A DNA stretch of 9,317 bases from Patescibacteria group bacterium (GCA_018817245.1 JAHIUG010000120.1:1-9317), one strand, 5' to 3'; shown: positions 1 through 6,991, numbered from the stretch's first letter. The notes: a model not told the origin generated them from the letters alone. Numbers and translations are program-made.

Positions 1-76
1 CGAATGGCGATACAGTCGTGAAGCTGATGACCTCGAGCGAGAACTATGGCATATTATAAAATGGTACTTAAATTAG
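1..76 (+). other. Possible 3' end of an upstream gene
   Basis: Two plus-strand frames are open from the window edge. One stops at TAG 74-76, giving a 24-residue tail ending HIIKWYLN. The other stops at TAA 57-59, giving a tail ending SSENYGIL. Both are too short to identify or to choose between, and a run this long can be open by chance. The remaining bases to dprA (77-174) hold a short repeat and a DnaA-box match and no further gene. Confidence 0.3.
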
Positions 77-105
77 TGAGTTTGCTAGTCTAGAGCCTTC
101 GTTAT

Positions 106-120
106 TAGTAATTAGTAATT
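106..120. repeat. Short AT-rich direct repeat (TAGTAATTAGTAATT)
   Basis: The unit TAGTAAT occurs twice in tandem upstream of dprA. The same 11-mer TAGTAATTAGT recurs at 6993-7003 in the relA/parB gap, so this is a dispersed intergenic motif within the window. No function can be read from it. Confidence 0.5.
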
Positions 121-127
121 CTCTAAC

Positions 128-136
128 TTATCCACA
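128..136 (+). promoter_or_regulatory. DnaA-box match upstream of dprA
   Basis: TTATCCACA is an exact match to the strong bacterial DnaA box and lies in non-coding DNA 38 bp before the dprA ATG. A single box does not make an origin. The only other near match found is TTATCTACA at 4207-4215, inside a coding region. It could be a DnaA-dependent regulatory site for dprA, or chance. Confidence 0.3.
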
Positions 137-174
137 TATTGACACGCTCACCAAAATATGGCAGCGGTATATAT

Positions 175-1284
175 ATGGAGAAGGTATTTGTTCAGTGGGA
201 CAAGAATCGTCTTTGTTGGTTAACACTAGCTTGGTTTGATGGGTTTGGTGCCCGAACCCTGCGCAAACTGCGCGCTCTGTACTCCAACCAAGGCGATCGA
301 GCTTACAACGTTTCCAGAGAAACCTTGATTTCGCTTGGCGTAAACTCTAATCATGCTGATAAGTTCATCTCCTGGCGAAAGGATGTGGTACCCGAGATGT
401 TAGCACGCCGACTTGACGCTGAAAAAATCCGTTTTGTTTTAGAATGCGAGGATGAATTTCCAAGTTATCTAAAACATTCAAGCGACCCGCCGGCCTGCTT
501 GTTTATCCGCGGTGCGACACTCCAATTAAATCGTCCAATCGCAATAGTCGGTACACGAGCAATAACATCATACGGATTCAGAGTCACAAAATTTCTAAGC
601 CGCGAACTTGCATTAGCAGGATGCGAAATCATTTCAGGCTTGGCGCTTGGAATCGATGGATGCGCGCATGAGTCCGTATTGGAAGTTGGTGGGAAAACCG
701 TAGCAGTACTTGCCAATGGATGCAGCGACGCAACAATCTACCCGCGTCACAATTTTCCACTGGCAAAACGTATTATGGAAAAAGGAGGTTCGCTTGTTAG
801 TGAACTCCCACCCGGAACTTGCAGCTTCAAACATCTTTTTCCACTACGAAATAGGATTATCGCATCATTAAGCGTGGCAACAATCGTAGTTGAGGCTGCT
901 GAAGGATCAGGCTCGCTTATCACCGCAAAACTGGCTTTAGAAGAGAACAGAGATGTATTTGCGGTACCTGGCCCCATTACAAGCATGCAATCCGGAGGAA
1001 CCAACAATCTGATAAAGCTGGGCGCCATCCCCTGCACCGGACCGGAAGAAGTATTAAAACTTTTTGAGTTGGAACAAGAAAAACCACGTGAGCCAATTAT
1101 ACTCACAGACGAAGAACGCTCATTGATTGATATGCTTGATCGACCACTGCACAAGGATGAGCTGATTCGTGCAATGGAAAAAAGTCCTGCGGAAATTTCG
1201 TCCTTATTAACTTCTTTGGAGCTAAAAGGAGCGATTGAGCACGAAGGTGCAAATATATATTCGAGATCAATCTCCTCCCATTAG
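175..1284 (+). CDS. dprA: DNA-processing protein DprA (Smf)
   Basis: DprA binds incoming single-stranded DNA in the cytoplasm and loads RecA on it during natural transformation; it also protects the strand. The 369-residue product has an N-terminal helical region (about 1-100). A Rossmann-like DprA core follows: IAIVGTR (123-129), SGLALGID (154-161), GCSDATIYP (182-190), FPLRNRIIA (222-230), VVEAAEGSGSL (238-248), VFAVPG (261-266) and GTNNLI (275-280). The C-terminal part (about 312-365) fits the DprA winged-helix domain. The frame is also open from a TTG at 139, but the ATG at 175 begins at the usual MEK..W..L..F.G sequence and was chosen. No Shine-Dalgarno precedes it. A TTGACA at 139-144 has no -10 at normal spacing. 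Length and motifs look intact. topA lies downstream, as in many bacteria. Confidence 0.95.
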   Translation: MEKVFVQWDKNRLCWLTLAWFDGFGARTLRKLRALYSNQGDRAYNVSRETLISLGVNSNHADKFISWRKDVVPEMLARRLDAEKIRFVLECEDEFPSYLKHSSDPPACLFIRGATLQLNRPIAIVGTRAITSYGFRVTKFLSRELALAGCEIISGLALGIDGCAHESVLEVGGKTVAVLANGCSDATIYPRHNFPLAKRIMEKGGSLVSELPPGTCSFKHLFPLRNRIIASLSVATIVVEAAEGSGSLITAKLALEENRDVFAVPGPITSMQSGGTNNLIKLGAIPCTGPEEVLKLFELEQEKPREPIILTDEERSLIDMLDRPLHKDELIRAMEKSPAEISSLLTSLELKGAIEHEGANIYSRSISSH

Positions 1285-1308
1285 AATGAGGTTGTGCAAT
1301 TTCCAAGG

Positions 1309-1337
1309 CTCAATTTCCAATTCTCAATTCTCAAACA
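1309..1337 (+). repeat. Left inverted repeat of the cassette
   Basis: This 29-bp stretch matches the reverse complement of 1729-1757 at 23 of 29 positions by eye, including CAATTTCCAATT and CAAACA. A further partial copy, CAATTTCCAA, stands at 1297-1306. A transcript through the region could pair the two ends around a loop of about 390 nt. Confidence 0.6.
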
Positions 1338-1347
1338 TTGAATAATT

Positions 1348-1722
1348 ATGTCAATACAAAAGAATAGATTCGACCTCGAAGATCGTACTACATTGTTCAG
1401 TGCAGCGATTGTCAGATTTGTGAAAATAATCCCTCGCAATATTGTTAATACTCCGATGATCAAACAGCTTATACGATCAGGCACCAGTATTTGCGCAAAT
1501 TATTGCGAAGCAAATGATGCTGAATCTAAAAATGATTTCATCCATAAGTTGTGTATTAGCAAAAAGGAAGCCCGCGAAACCCAACATTAGCTAAGGATGA
1601 TTGCTATGGCTGAACCGAATCTGAAAAACGAATCAGAAATGCCGCTTTCTGAAGCCGGAGAAGTCCACCTGATCCTCAATTCAATCGTGAATAAAACAAA
1701 TAACCATAAAGCAGATAATTGA
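1348..1722 (+). pseudogene. Four-helix-bundle protein (S23/Avd-like), amber-interrupted
   Basis: The first 80 codons encode a clear member of the four-helix-bundle family once called '23S rRNA intervening-sequence protein', related to the Avd protein of diversity-generating retroelements. Family-like motifs are RFDLEDRT (7-14), IRSGTSICANYCEAND (42-57), AESKNDF (58-64) and KKEARETQH (72-80). Codon 81 is TAG (1588-1590) where the family has Trp (ETKHW-LRM type), so one G-to-A change of TGG explains it. The same frame then continues LRMIAMAEPNLKN... to TGA at 1720-1722, giving 124 codons, a usual length for the family. It is therefore a recently inactivated gene, an 80-residue truncated product, a sequencing error or a readthrough case. 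The family's molecular role is not settled; Avd binds nucleic acid and reverse transcriptase. Confidence 0.8.
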
Positions 1723-1728
1723 TAAAAT

Positions 1729-1757
1729 TGTTTGGAAATTGGTAATTGGAAATTGGA
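1729..1757 (-). repeat. Right inverted repeat of the cassette
   Basis: TGTTTGGAAATTGGTAATTGG and the following bases are the partner of 1309-1337 in opposite orientation. The tract also contains a direct tandem of the 7-mer GGAAATT/GGTAATT, running to about 1766. The topA -35 hexamer begins 11 bp after this tract ends. Confidence 0.6.
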
Positions 1758-1776
1758 AATTGAAAATTTCTTAAAA

Positions 1777-1805
1777 TTGACAAGAAATCAGTCCTCTAGT
1801 ATTTT
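1777..1805 (+). promoter_or_regulatory. topA promoter, near-leaderless
   Basis: A perfect -35 TTGACA (1777-1782) is followed after 17 bp by TATTTT (1800-1805, four of six consensus). TAGTAT at 1798-1803 is an alternative with 15 bp spacing. The ATG lies only 9 nt after the -10, so the transcript would start within a few bases of the start codon. There is no Shine-Dalgarno. Confidence 0.55.
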
Positions 1806-1814
1806 CAACCGCAT

Positions 1815-4049
1815 ATGAAGCTTGTAATAGTAGAATCTCCAACAAAAGCGAAAACAATTACGCGATTCTTGGGTAAGGGTTATAAGGTGATGGCCAGCTA
1901 CGGTCATTTGCGCGATTTACCAAAAACCAAGTTAGGCGTTGATACTGAAAATGATTTTGAACCGACATATGCCGTATCGCCAAAAAATCGAGCCAAGGTA
2001 AAAGAGCTTAATGCTGCTGCCAAAAAAGCTGATTCAATCTTATTCGCTACTGACGAAGACCGCGAAGGAGAAGCTATTTCGTGGCACCTCGTGCAGCTAT
2101 TAGATCAAAAACCGGGCAAGATTCAACGCATTGTTTTTCACGAAATAACCAAAGAAGCTATTGAGCGAGCGCTTGAAGATCCACGAGAACTTGATATGCA
2201 CATGGTGGATGCTCAACAGGCCAGACGCATTTTGGATCGTCTGGTTGGTTATAAACTATCACCATTCTTGTGGCACCAAATTAGACGCGGTCTTTCAGCT
2301 GGACGCGTTCAATCTGTTGCGCTTCGCATGATCGTAGAACGTGAACGAGAAATCAAAGCTTTCAATCCTGAGGAATATTGGACAATCGAAGGAATGTTCA
2401 AACCAGAAAAAACTGAAAACACATTCGATGCAAAGCTACACGAACTCGATGGAAAAACGTTGGATAAAATGGCCATCAAAACCAAAAAAGAGACGGATGA
2501 AATATTAGATAGTATTAAAGACAAGCCGTTCACAATCACAAGAGTTGAAGGAAAGGAAAAAAAGTCTTCTCCGCCAGCGCCATTCATCACATCATCCCTG
2601 CAACAAGAAGCAAACGGACGTCTTGGTTTTTCCGCTAAGCAAACAATGACGATCGCTCAAAAACTGTATGAGGGTATGAAAATCGGTGATAATGAGTCTA
2701 CCGGTCTTATAACCTACATGCGTACTGACTCTGTGAATCTAGCTGAAAAATTCATTAAAGACGCCTCTGTGTTCTTAAAAGATGAACTGGGAGCTGAATA
2801 CATTTTGGACAAGCCTCGTACATACAAAACAAAGAGTAAGACTGCACAAGAAGCTCATGAGGCAATCCGCCCTACTGATCCGAGCAGAACGCCTGATAGC
2901 CTTGAGGCGTATCTGGATCCCGGACAGTTAAAGCTCTATCGCCTGATCTGGCAACGCGCTCTCGCAACTCAAATGCCAGACGCAAAGCTGCTAGGTACTT
3001 CCGTAGATCTTACATCCGGAACAGCTGTGTTCCGCGCCACCGGGCAACGCGTTGTTTTTGACGGTTACTTAAAAATTTATCCGGATCAAGACAAAGATAA
3101 ATTATTGCCCGAGCTTGTCGAGGGCCGACCTGTTGAAGCTGTTTCAATTGATGGAAAGCAACACTTCACCGAACCCCCGGCACGCTACTCTGACGCGAGC
3201 CTGGTCAAAGCTCTGGAAAAATTCGAAATTGGCCGACCTTCAACCTATGCTCCGACGATCTCAACTATAATCGATCGTGGCTATGTAGAACGCGAGGAAA
3301 ATAAACGCCTTGTGCCCACTGACATTGCTTATGAAGTCAATGATCTGCTTGTCGAGCACTTTCCCGATATTGTGGATCTTAAATTTACGGCGCGCATGGA
3401 AGACACACTGGACGATATCGCCTCAGGAAAAGCTGAATGGCGACCGGTGCTCAAAGAATTCTATGAGCCGTTTGAAAAAAATCTTATGTTAAAAGAAAAA
3501 GAATTAGAAAAAGAGGCGGCAAAAGAAGCGGAAGGCGTGGTTTGCCCGGAATGTAGTGGTGCCATGGTTTTGAAACATGGACGATACGGTAAGTTTTTCG
3601 CTTGTACAAAGTATCCTGAATGCAAAGGAACGAAACCGCTTCCAGGCGAAAAGCCCAAAGCAAAACCAGAACCAACTGATGAGAAGTGTGAAAAATGTAA
3701 CTCAATGATGGTTAAAAAAATCGGGCGCTTCGGTCCATTCTTATCATGTTCAGCTTATCCGGAATGTAAAACAATTAAGAAGATCGATGTATTTGTAAAA
3801 GACTCGCAAGGGAAACAGATTGCCTGTCCAAAATGCGAAAAAGGTCAGATAGTGGAGCGTAAATCCAAAAAAGGCAAAGTCTTTTTTTCCTGCAACCGCT
3901 ATCCTGAATGCGATCAAGCTTTTTGGGACAGACCTACCGGTGAACCATGCCCTGAGTGTAACTACCCTACTCTTACGCGTAAAGGAAAAAATCTGGTTTG
4001 CCCAAGTGAGGAATGCAAATTCAAACAAGAAGCTCCACAAGAGGAATAA
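1815..4049 (+). CDS. topA: DNA topoisomerase I (type IA)
   Basis: This enzyme relaxes negative supercoils by cutting one strand through a 5'-phosphotyrosine link. The 744-residue protein is complete. The Toprim domain (about 1-145) has the N-terminal glutamate in VESPTKAKT (E7) and the metal triad DEDRE (D80, D82, E84). The core has QIRRGLSAGRVQSVALR (155-171) and the active-site GLITYMRTDS with Tyr301 and Arg303. FEIGRPSTYA lies at 470-479. Four C-terminal zinc ribbons each have two Cys pairs: C577/C580-C597/C603, C625/C628-C645/C651, C671/C674-C693/C699 and C712/C715-C729/C734. A Lys/Glu-rich linker (about 557-573) joins core and ribbons. ATG 1815 gives the standard family start MKLVIVESP. 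The gene has its own promoter and terminator. Confidence 0.98.
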   Translation: MKLVIVESPTKAKTITRFLGKGYKVMASYGHLRDLPKTKLGVDTENDFEPTYAVSPKNRAKVKELNAAAKKADSILFATDEDREGEAISWHLVQLLDQKPGKIQRIVFHEITKEAIERALEDPRELDMHMVDAQQARRILDRLVGYKLSPFLWHQIRRGLSAGRVQSVALRMIVEREREIKAFNPEEYWTIEGMFKPEKTENTFDAKLHELDGKTLDKMAIKTKKETDEILDSIKDKPFTITRVEGKEKKSSPPAPFITSSLQQEANGRLGFSAKQTMTIAQKLYEGMKIGDNESTGLITYMRTDSVNLAEKFIKDASVFLKDELGAEYILDKPRTYKTKSKTAQEAHEAIRPTDPSRTPDSLEAYLDPGQLKLYRLIWQRALATQMPDAKLLGTSVDLTSGTAVFRATGQRVVFDGYLKIYPDQDKDKLLPELVEGRPVEAVSIDGKQHFTEPPARYSDASLVKALEKFEIGRPSTYAPTISTIIDRGYVEREENKRLVPTDIAYEVNDLLVEHFPDIVDLKFTARMEDTLDDIASGKAEWRPVLKEFYEPFEKNLMLKEKELEKEAAKEAEGVVCPECSGAMVLKHGRYGKFFACTKYPECKGTKPLPGEKPKAKPEPTDEKCEKCNSMMVKKIGRFGPFLSCSAYPECKTIKKIDVFVKDSQGKQIACPKCEKGQIVERKSKKGKVFFSCNRYPECDQAFWDRPTGEPCPECNYPTLTRKGKNLVCPSEECKFKQEAPQEE

Positions 4050-4061
4050 AATATTAAAAGT

Positions 4062-4090
4062 AATGTAGCCGCAGGTCTTTAGCCTGCGTA
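4062..4090. repeat. REP-like hairpin after topA
   Basis: CGCAGG (4070-4075) and CCTGCG (4083-4088) form a perfect 6-bp stem around TCTTTAG, with GTA/TAC just outside it. No T-run follows, so it is a poor terminator by itself. It may be an interspersed palindromic repeat or an extra stabilising hairpin before the terminator. Confidence 0.4.
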
Positions 4091-4097
4091 CAGATCG

Positions 4098-4123
4098 AGG
4101 AGCGCCTGATCAGCGCTCTTTTT
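4098..4123 (+). terminator. Intrinsic terminator of topA
   Basis: GAGCGC (4100-4105), loop CTGATCA and GCGCTC (4113-4118) are followed by TTTTT (4119-4123). An A:T and a G.U pair can extend the stem by two. The T-run is on the plus strand only. The hairpin covers the stop codon (4110-4112) and last codons of the convergent gene. Confidence 0.8.
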
Positions 4124-5234
4124 GTTTCTCTCCATCGTCCTCCACCCCAACTTTTTTTCCGATCCAGTTAATTATCTTTTCCGGAGCTTTTGCTAAATTA
4201 ACCAACTTATCTACAATATCGTTTTCAAATATATATCCAAGCCCCTTATCAACCCATTTCATCACTTTCGAAAAAGAAACAAGAGATAAAAACGCGAATG
4301 CACCAACCGTCCTCGCTCCGAACTTTGAAGTATCAGCAATATTCTTTACGGTCTTTTTAACTGTCTGACCTTTTTCGGCTTTAACCCTAGCGTCCTCTTC
4401 AAGCTTGATTTTCTCCAATTTCTCATGAATTTCAGCAAGCTTTTTTTGATCCAATCCCTCGGACAGTGCTCTTAATTCGAGTTTGGATCTTGTTAGTAAT
4501 CCGTCCAGCGCTACAATTGAACTTCCGAGTTCAGCCAATCCGGAATTATCCTTTTCCATCCCAAGAGCATGGAGTTTCATAGTGCCCTCAATACCGTGAA
4601 TCTCCACCGGATTAGGTTGCGGTTTCTGTTGCTCTCGTTCTAAACGTTTTTTTAAACTGAGAAATACTTGATCTGACTTTTGGATTGACCTTATCAAAAC
4701 ATCCCGCTCTTTTGTTTGTTCCAGTAATTTCAGTTCATTTTTTAATACTTCTGCCTTTTTCTCTTCCAATTCCTTTTCTTTCTCAGCTTCTTCTTGATCT
4801 TCTTTCTCAGCCTGTAATTCCTCCAGCTCTGTTTTCTTTTGTTCAATCAAATTATTCAATTCAACGCGCTGATTGTCATTGGCCGGGAGCTTAACATTGT
4901 CCAAATCCTCTAACTCTACCATCATCCAGTCAGCGCCCAAAGTCAATCCGATTTTTTTGTTAGCTTCAGCTCTAGCCTCAGCCAAATCCTGTAAAGAGTT
5001 GTCTTGACTCTTCCGTATCTCATCCACCGCAACAGGATCATCTTTAGCAATCTCAAACCCACTTTCTGTTGTATCTTCAATTTGTTTTGCAGCACCCCCA
5101 CTCATGCGCTCCATAAAATCATGCATGGATTCAACGTCCGCATTTTTAATCTCAGCCTCCTTGGGTATCTTTTCTGAAACCGGAGACTCTTCTTCAACTG
5201 TTGTAGTTTCAAATTGTCTTGCTGCTTCGCCCAT
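4110..5234 (-). CDS. Unrecognised coiled-coil protein with C-terminal hydrophobic helix
   Basis: I do not recognise this 374-residue protein. Residues 1-90 are acidic and look disordered (TTVEEESPVSEK, MERMSGGAAK). Residues about 122-203 form a long Glu/Lys-rich heptad-like coiled coil (LIEQKKTELEELQAEKE onward). A second helical stretch spans about 245-290. Residues 308-327 (RTVGAFAFLSLVSFSKVMKW, numbered approximately) are the only clearly hydrophobic segment and could be an amphipathic or membrane-associated helix. The tail is basic/acidic and ends KER. There is no signal peptide and no catalytic motif. ATG 5234-5232 begins MGEAARQF; no Shine-Dalgarno, and a 7-bp tandem repeat starts 6 bp upstream. 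It is convergent with topA and divergent from relA. A lineage-specific structural or envelope-associated role is possible but unproven. Confidence 0.8.
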   Translation of the reverse strand: MGEAARQFETTTVEEESPVSEKIPKEAEIKNADVESMHDFMERMSGGAAKQIEDTTESGFEIAKDDPVAVDEIRKSQDNSLQDLAEARAEANKKIGLTLGADWMMVELEDLDNVKLPANDNQRVELNNLIEQKKTELEELQAEKEDQEEAEKEKELEEKKAEVLKNELKLLEQTKERDVLIRSIQKSDQVFLSLKKRLEREQQKPQPNPVEIHGIEGTMKLHALGMEKDNSGLAELGSSIVALDGLLTRSKLELRALSEGLDQKKLAEIHEKLEKIKLEEDARVKAEKGQTVKKTVKNIADTSKFGARTVGAFAFLSLVSFSKVMKWVDKGLGYIFENDIVDKLVNLAKAPEKIINWIGKKVGVEDDGEKQKER

Positions 5235-5240
5235 ATGTTT

Positions 5241-5270
5241 CGAATGTCGAATATCGAATGTCGAATTTCG
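5241..5270. repeat. Four tandem 7-bp repeats (CGAATRT)
   Basis: CGAATGT, CGAATAT, CGAATGT and CGAATTT run head to tail at 5241-5268 and are followed by CG. The array lies 6 bp upstream of the coiled-coil gene's ATG. It would be in that gene's 5' leader or promoter. Confidence 0.75.
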
Positions 5271-5306
5271 CTAAGCGTTTAATAGTTAAAAACTTACTAT
5301 CGTATT

Positions 5307-5345
5307 CACTACTGAATCTACAACTGTTTACACCACTGAATCTAC
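5307..5345. repeat. 15-bp direct repeat, period 24
   Basis: CACTACTGAATCTAC (5307-5321) and CACCACTGAATCTAC (5331-5345) differ at one base. They lie in the 231-bp divergent spacer, about 120 bp before relA. Two turns of helix roughly separate them, which would suit a dimeric regulator, but this is speculation. The rest of the spacer (5346-5429) shows only a weak GAGGC/GCCTC hairpin at 5355-5375. Confidence 0.6.
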
Positions 5346-5429
5346 TGCCCTATTGAGGCCGAATCCTCCAGCCTCTAGCTTGCATATAAGATAGCTTAAA
5401 ATACACTGTTTTGTCGAGTTAATACATCC

Positions 5430-5458
5430 TTGATTTATTCCCATATTGTGACTAGTAT
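5430..5458 (+). promoter_or_regulatory. relA/spoT promoter, near-leaderless
   Basis: TTGATT (5430-5435), a 17-bp spacer and TAGTAT (5453-5458) place the transcription start about one base before the ATG at 5466, only 7 nt after the -10. No Shine-Dalgarno is present. The TTG inside the -35 is in frame with the gene, which is why the open frame appears to start there. Confidence 0.5.
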
Positions 5459-5465
5459 AGGCTCT

Positions 5466-6965
5466 ATGACTGCTGACGAGTTATTTCAGAAGCTGAATAA
5501 TATTATAAAGGATAATGATCCGCGTGCTGATACTGATTTGGTATGGCGTGCTTTTAATTACGCTAATAAGGCTCATGACACGCAAAAAAGAGCTTCTGGT
5601 GAACTTTACATAATTCACCCTCTGATGACTGCCATAACTCTGGCTGAAATGAATCTTCCTGCAGCTATTGTGGCAGCCGGAATTCTTCATGATGTTCCGG
5701 AAGATACGACTAGAACCATTGATGATATTGAGCAGGAATTCGGATCAGAAATCGCAAATCTCGTAGGCGGCATTACCAAACTTGGAAAAATCAAATATAG
5801 AGGAATTGAACGCTACATCGAAAATCTGAGAAAAATGTTTTTAGCCATGGCAGAAGATGTGCGCGTGGTTATTATAAAATTCGCTGATCGTCTTCACAAT
5901 CTTGAAACACTTGAAGCTATCCCGCCAAAAAAACAATATCGCGTTGCGCTTGAAAGTTTGGAAATCTATGCCCCTATTGCCAATCGTTTGGGTATGGGCG
6001 AGATGAAGGGAAAACTCGAAGACGCGGCTTTTAAATATGTGCTACCCAAAGAATACGAGTGGACGCAAAATCTTGTCCATGCGTCAGAACGGCAAAAACA
6101 CGGTTACCTCGAGATAATGGAGGTCGCTCGTAAGGATTTGAGCGAAGCCGGCGTAAAAGACATGGAAGTTCATGGACGCGCAAAGCATCTTTACTCCACT
6201 TATCGAAAACTTCTTCAGCACGAACGAAACATCGCGCGAATCTATGATCTTATGGCTGTACGTGTTTTGGTTCCAACTATTGCAGATTGCTACGCCGCAC
6301 TTGGAATTATTCATGGCCGTTGGACACCGCTCAAGGGACGCATCAAGGATTACATGGCCCAACCAAAACCAAACGGCTATCGCTCGCTGCACACAACGGT
6401 ATTTTGCGAAGATGGAGAAATTGTTGAATTTCAAATACGCACATATGAAATGCACAGAGCCGCTGAATACGGTATTGCCGCTCACTGGGCTTATTCTGAG
6501 GAAGATGAAAACAATAAGTCAGGTGATCAGCTGAATTCGAGCATGGAGTGGGTAACGCAGTTGGCTGATATTCAAAAAGAAATTAGCGACAAAAAAACTT
6601 ATTTGCACTCGCTCGAAGATCTGAAAATTGATGTTTTTCGCGATCGCATTTTTGTCTTCACTCCAAAAGGAGACGTGCTTGATTTGCCGGAAGAATCCAC
6701 GCCCGTTGATTTTGCTTACTGTATTCACACGGAAATCGGCAACACATGTTCGCAAGCCAAGATAAACGACGAAATGGTTTCTTTGGATAGAATGTTGAAA
6801 AGTGGTGACCTTGTTGAAATTGTTACGGATAAAAATCGCAAAGGCCCAAATCCCGATTGGTTAAAATTCGTTAAAACAAGACACGCAAAAACCACCATCC
6901 GCCAATATGCCCGTGCCGGCATCTCAGAATGGATTAAAGGAGTAATACCGGGATTGAAAAAATAA
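5466..6965 (+). CDS. rel: Bifunctional (p)ppGpp synthetase/hydrolase, short form
   Basis: This enzyme makes and degrades the stringent-response alarmone (p)ppGpp. The 499-residue product has an N-terminal HD hydrolase domain with H51, H75-D76, E79-D80 and DRLHN (141-145), so hydrolysis looks intact. The synthetase domain has GRAKHLYSTYRK (237-248), YDLMAVRV (260-267), KPNGYRSLHTT (301-311) and EFQIRT (321-326). The RIKD at 292-295 matches the RXKD form of bifunctional Rel enzymes, not the EXDD of synthetase-only RelA. A TGS domain follows (about 386-455). The protein ends just after PDWLKFVKTRHAK, so the helical, zinc-finger and ACT/RRM regions of the usual roughly 700-residue form are missing. 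Convergent parB follows directly, so nothing downstream was lost by a frameshift. ATG 5466 is preferred over the in-frame TTG at 5430, which is part of the promoter. Confidence 0.95.
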   Translation: MTADELFQKLNNIIKDNDPRADTDLVWRAFNYANKAHDTQKRASGELYIIHPLMTAITLAEMNLPAAIVAAGILHDVPEDTTRTIDDIEQEFGSEIANLVGGITKLGKIKYRGIERYIENLRKMFLAMAEDVRVVIIKFADRLHNLETLEAIPPKKQYRVALESLEIYAPIANRLGMGEMKGKLEDAAFKYVLPKEYEWTQNLVHASERQKHGYLEIMEVARKDLSEAGVKDMEVHGRAKHLYSTYRKLLQHERNIARIYDLMAVRVLVPTIADCYAALGIIHGRWTPLKGRIKDYMAQPKPNGYRSLHTTVFCEDGEIVEFQIRTYEMHRAAEYGIAAHWAYSEEDENNKSGDQLNSSMEWVTQLADIQKEISDKKTYLHSLEDLKIDVFRDRIFVFTPKGDVLDLPEESTPVDFAYCIHTEIGNTCSQAKINDEMVSLDRMLKSGDLVEIVTDKNRKGPNPDWLKFVKTRHAKTTIRQYARAGISEWIKGVIPGLKK

Positions 6966-6991
6966 ATTTCTAATTTCTATTCACTAAACGT

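Larger units (their letters stand above)
1297..1766. mobile_element. Inverted-repeat-bracketed four-helix-bundle cassette
   Basis: This segment lies between dprA and topA, which are adjacent in many bacteria. It consists of a left CAATTTCCAA-rich tract, a broken four-helix-bundle gene, and a right tract of GGAAATTGGTAATTGG type that is the reverse complement of the left. It contains nothing else. The layout suggests a small inserted unit, but no transposase, no target-site duplication and no second copy are visible. The mobile interpretation is therefore an inference. Confidence 0.4.

Noticed and set aside
139..144. TTGACA as -35 of dprA
   Set aside because: No acceptable -10 at 15-19 bp; the TATATA at 168-173 is 23 bp away and 1 bp before the ATG.
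1083..1092. CCACGTGA core inside dprA
   Set aside because: The flanking bases do not fit parS, and the core is a common short word in coding DNA.
1588..1590. Recoded TAG as evidence of an alternative genetic code
   Set aside because: dprA itself ends with TAG and no other gene has an internal TAG; a single-gene mutation is simpler.
5430..5432. TTG as the rel start codon
   Set aside because: It falls in the -35 hexamer of a good promoter, and the family N-terminus fits the ATG at 5466.
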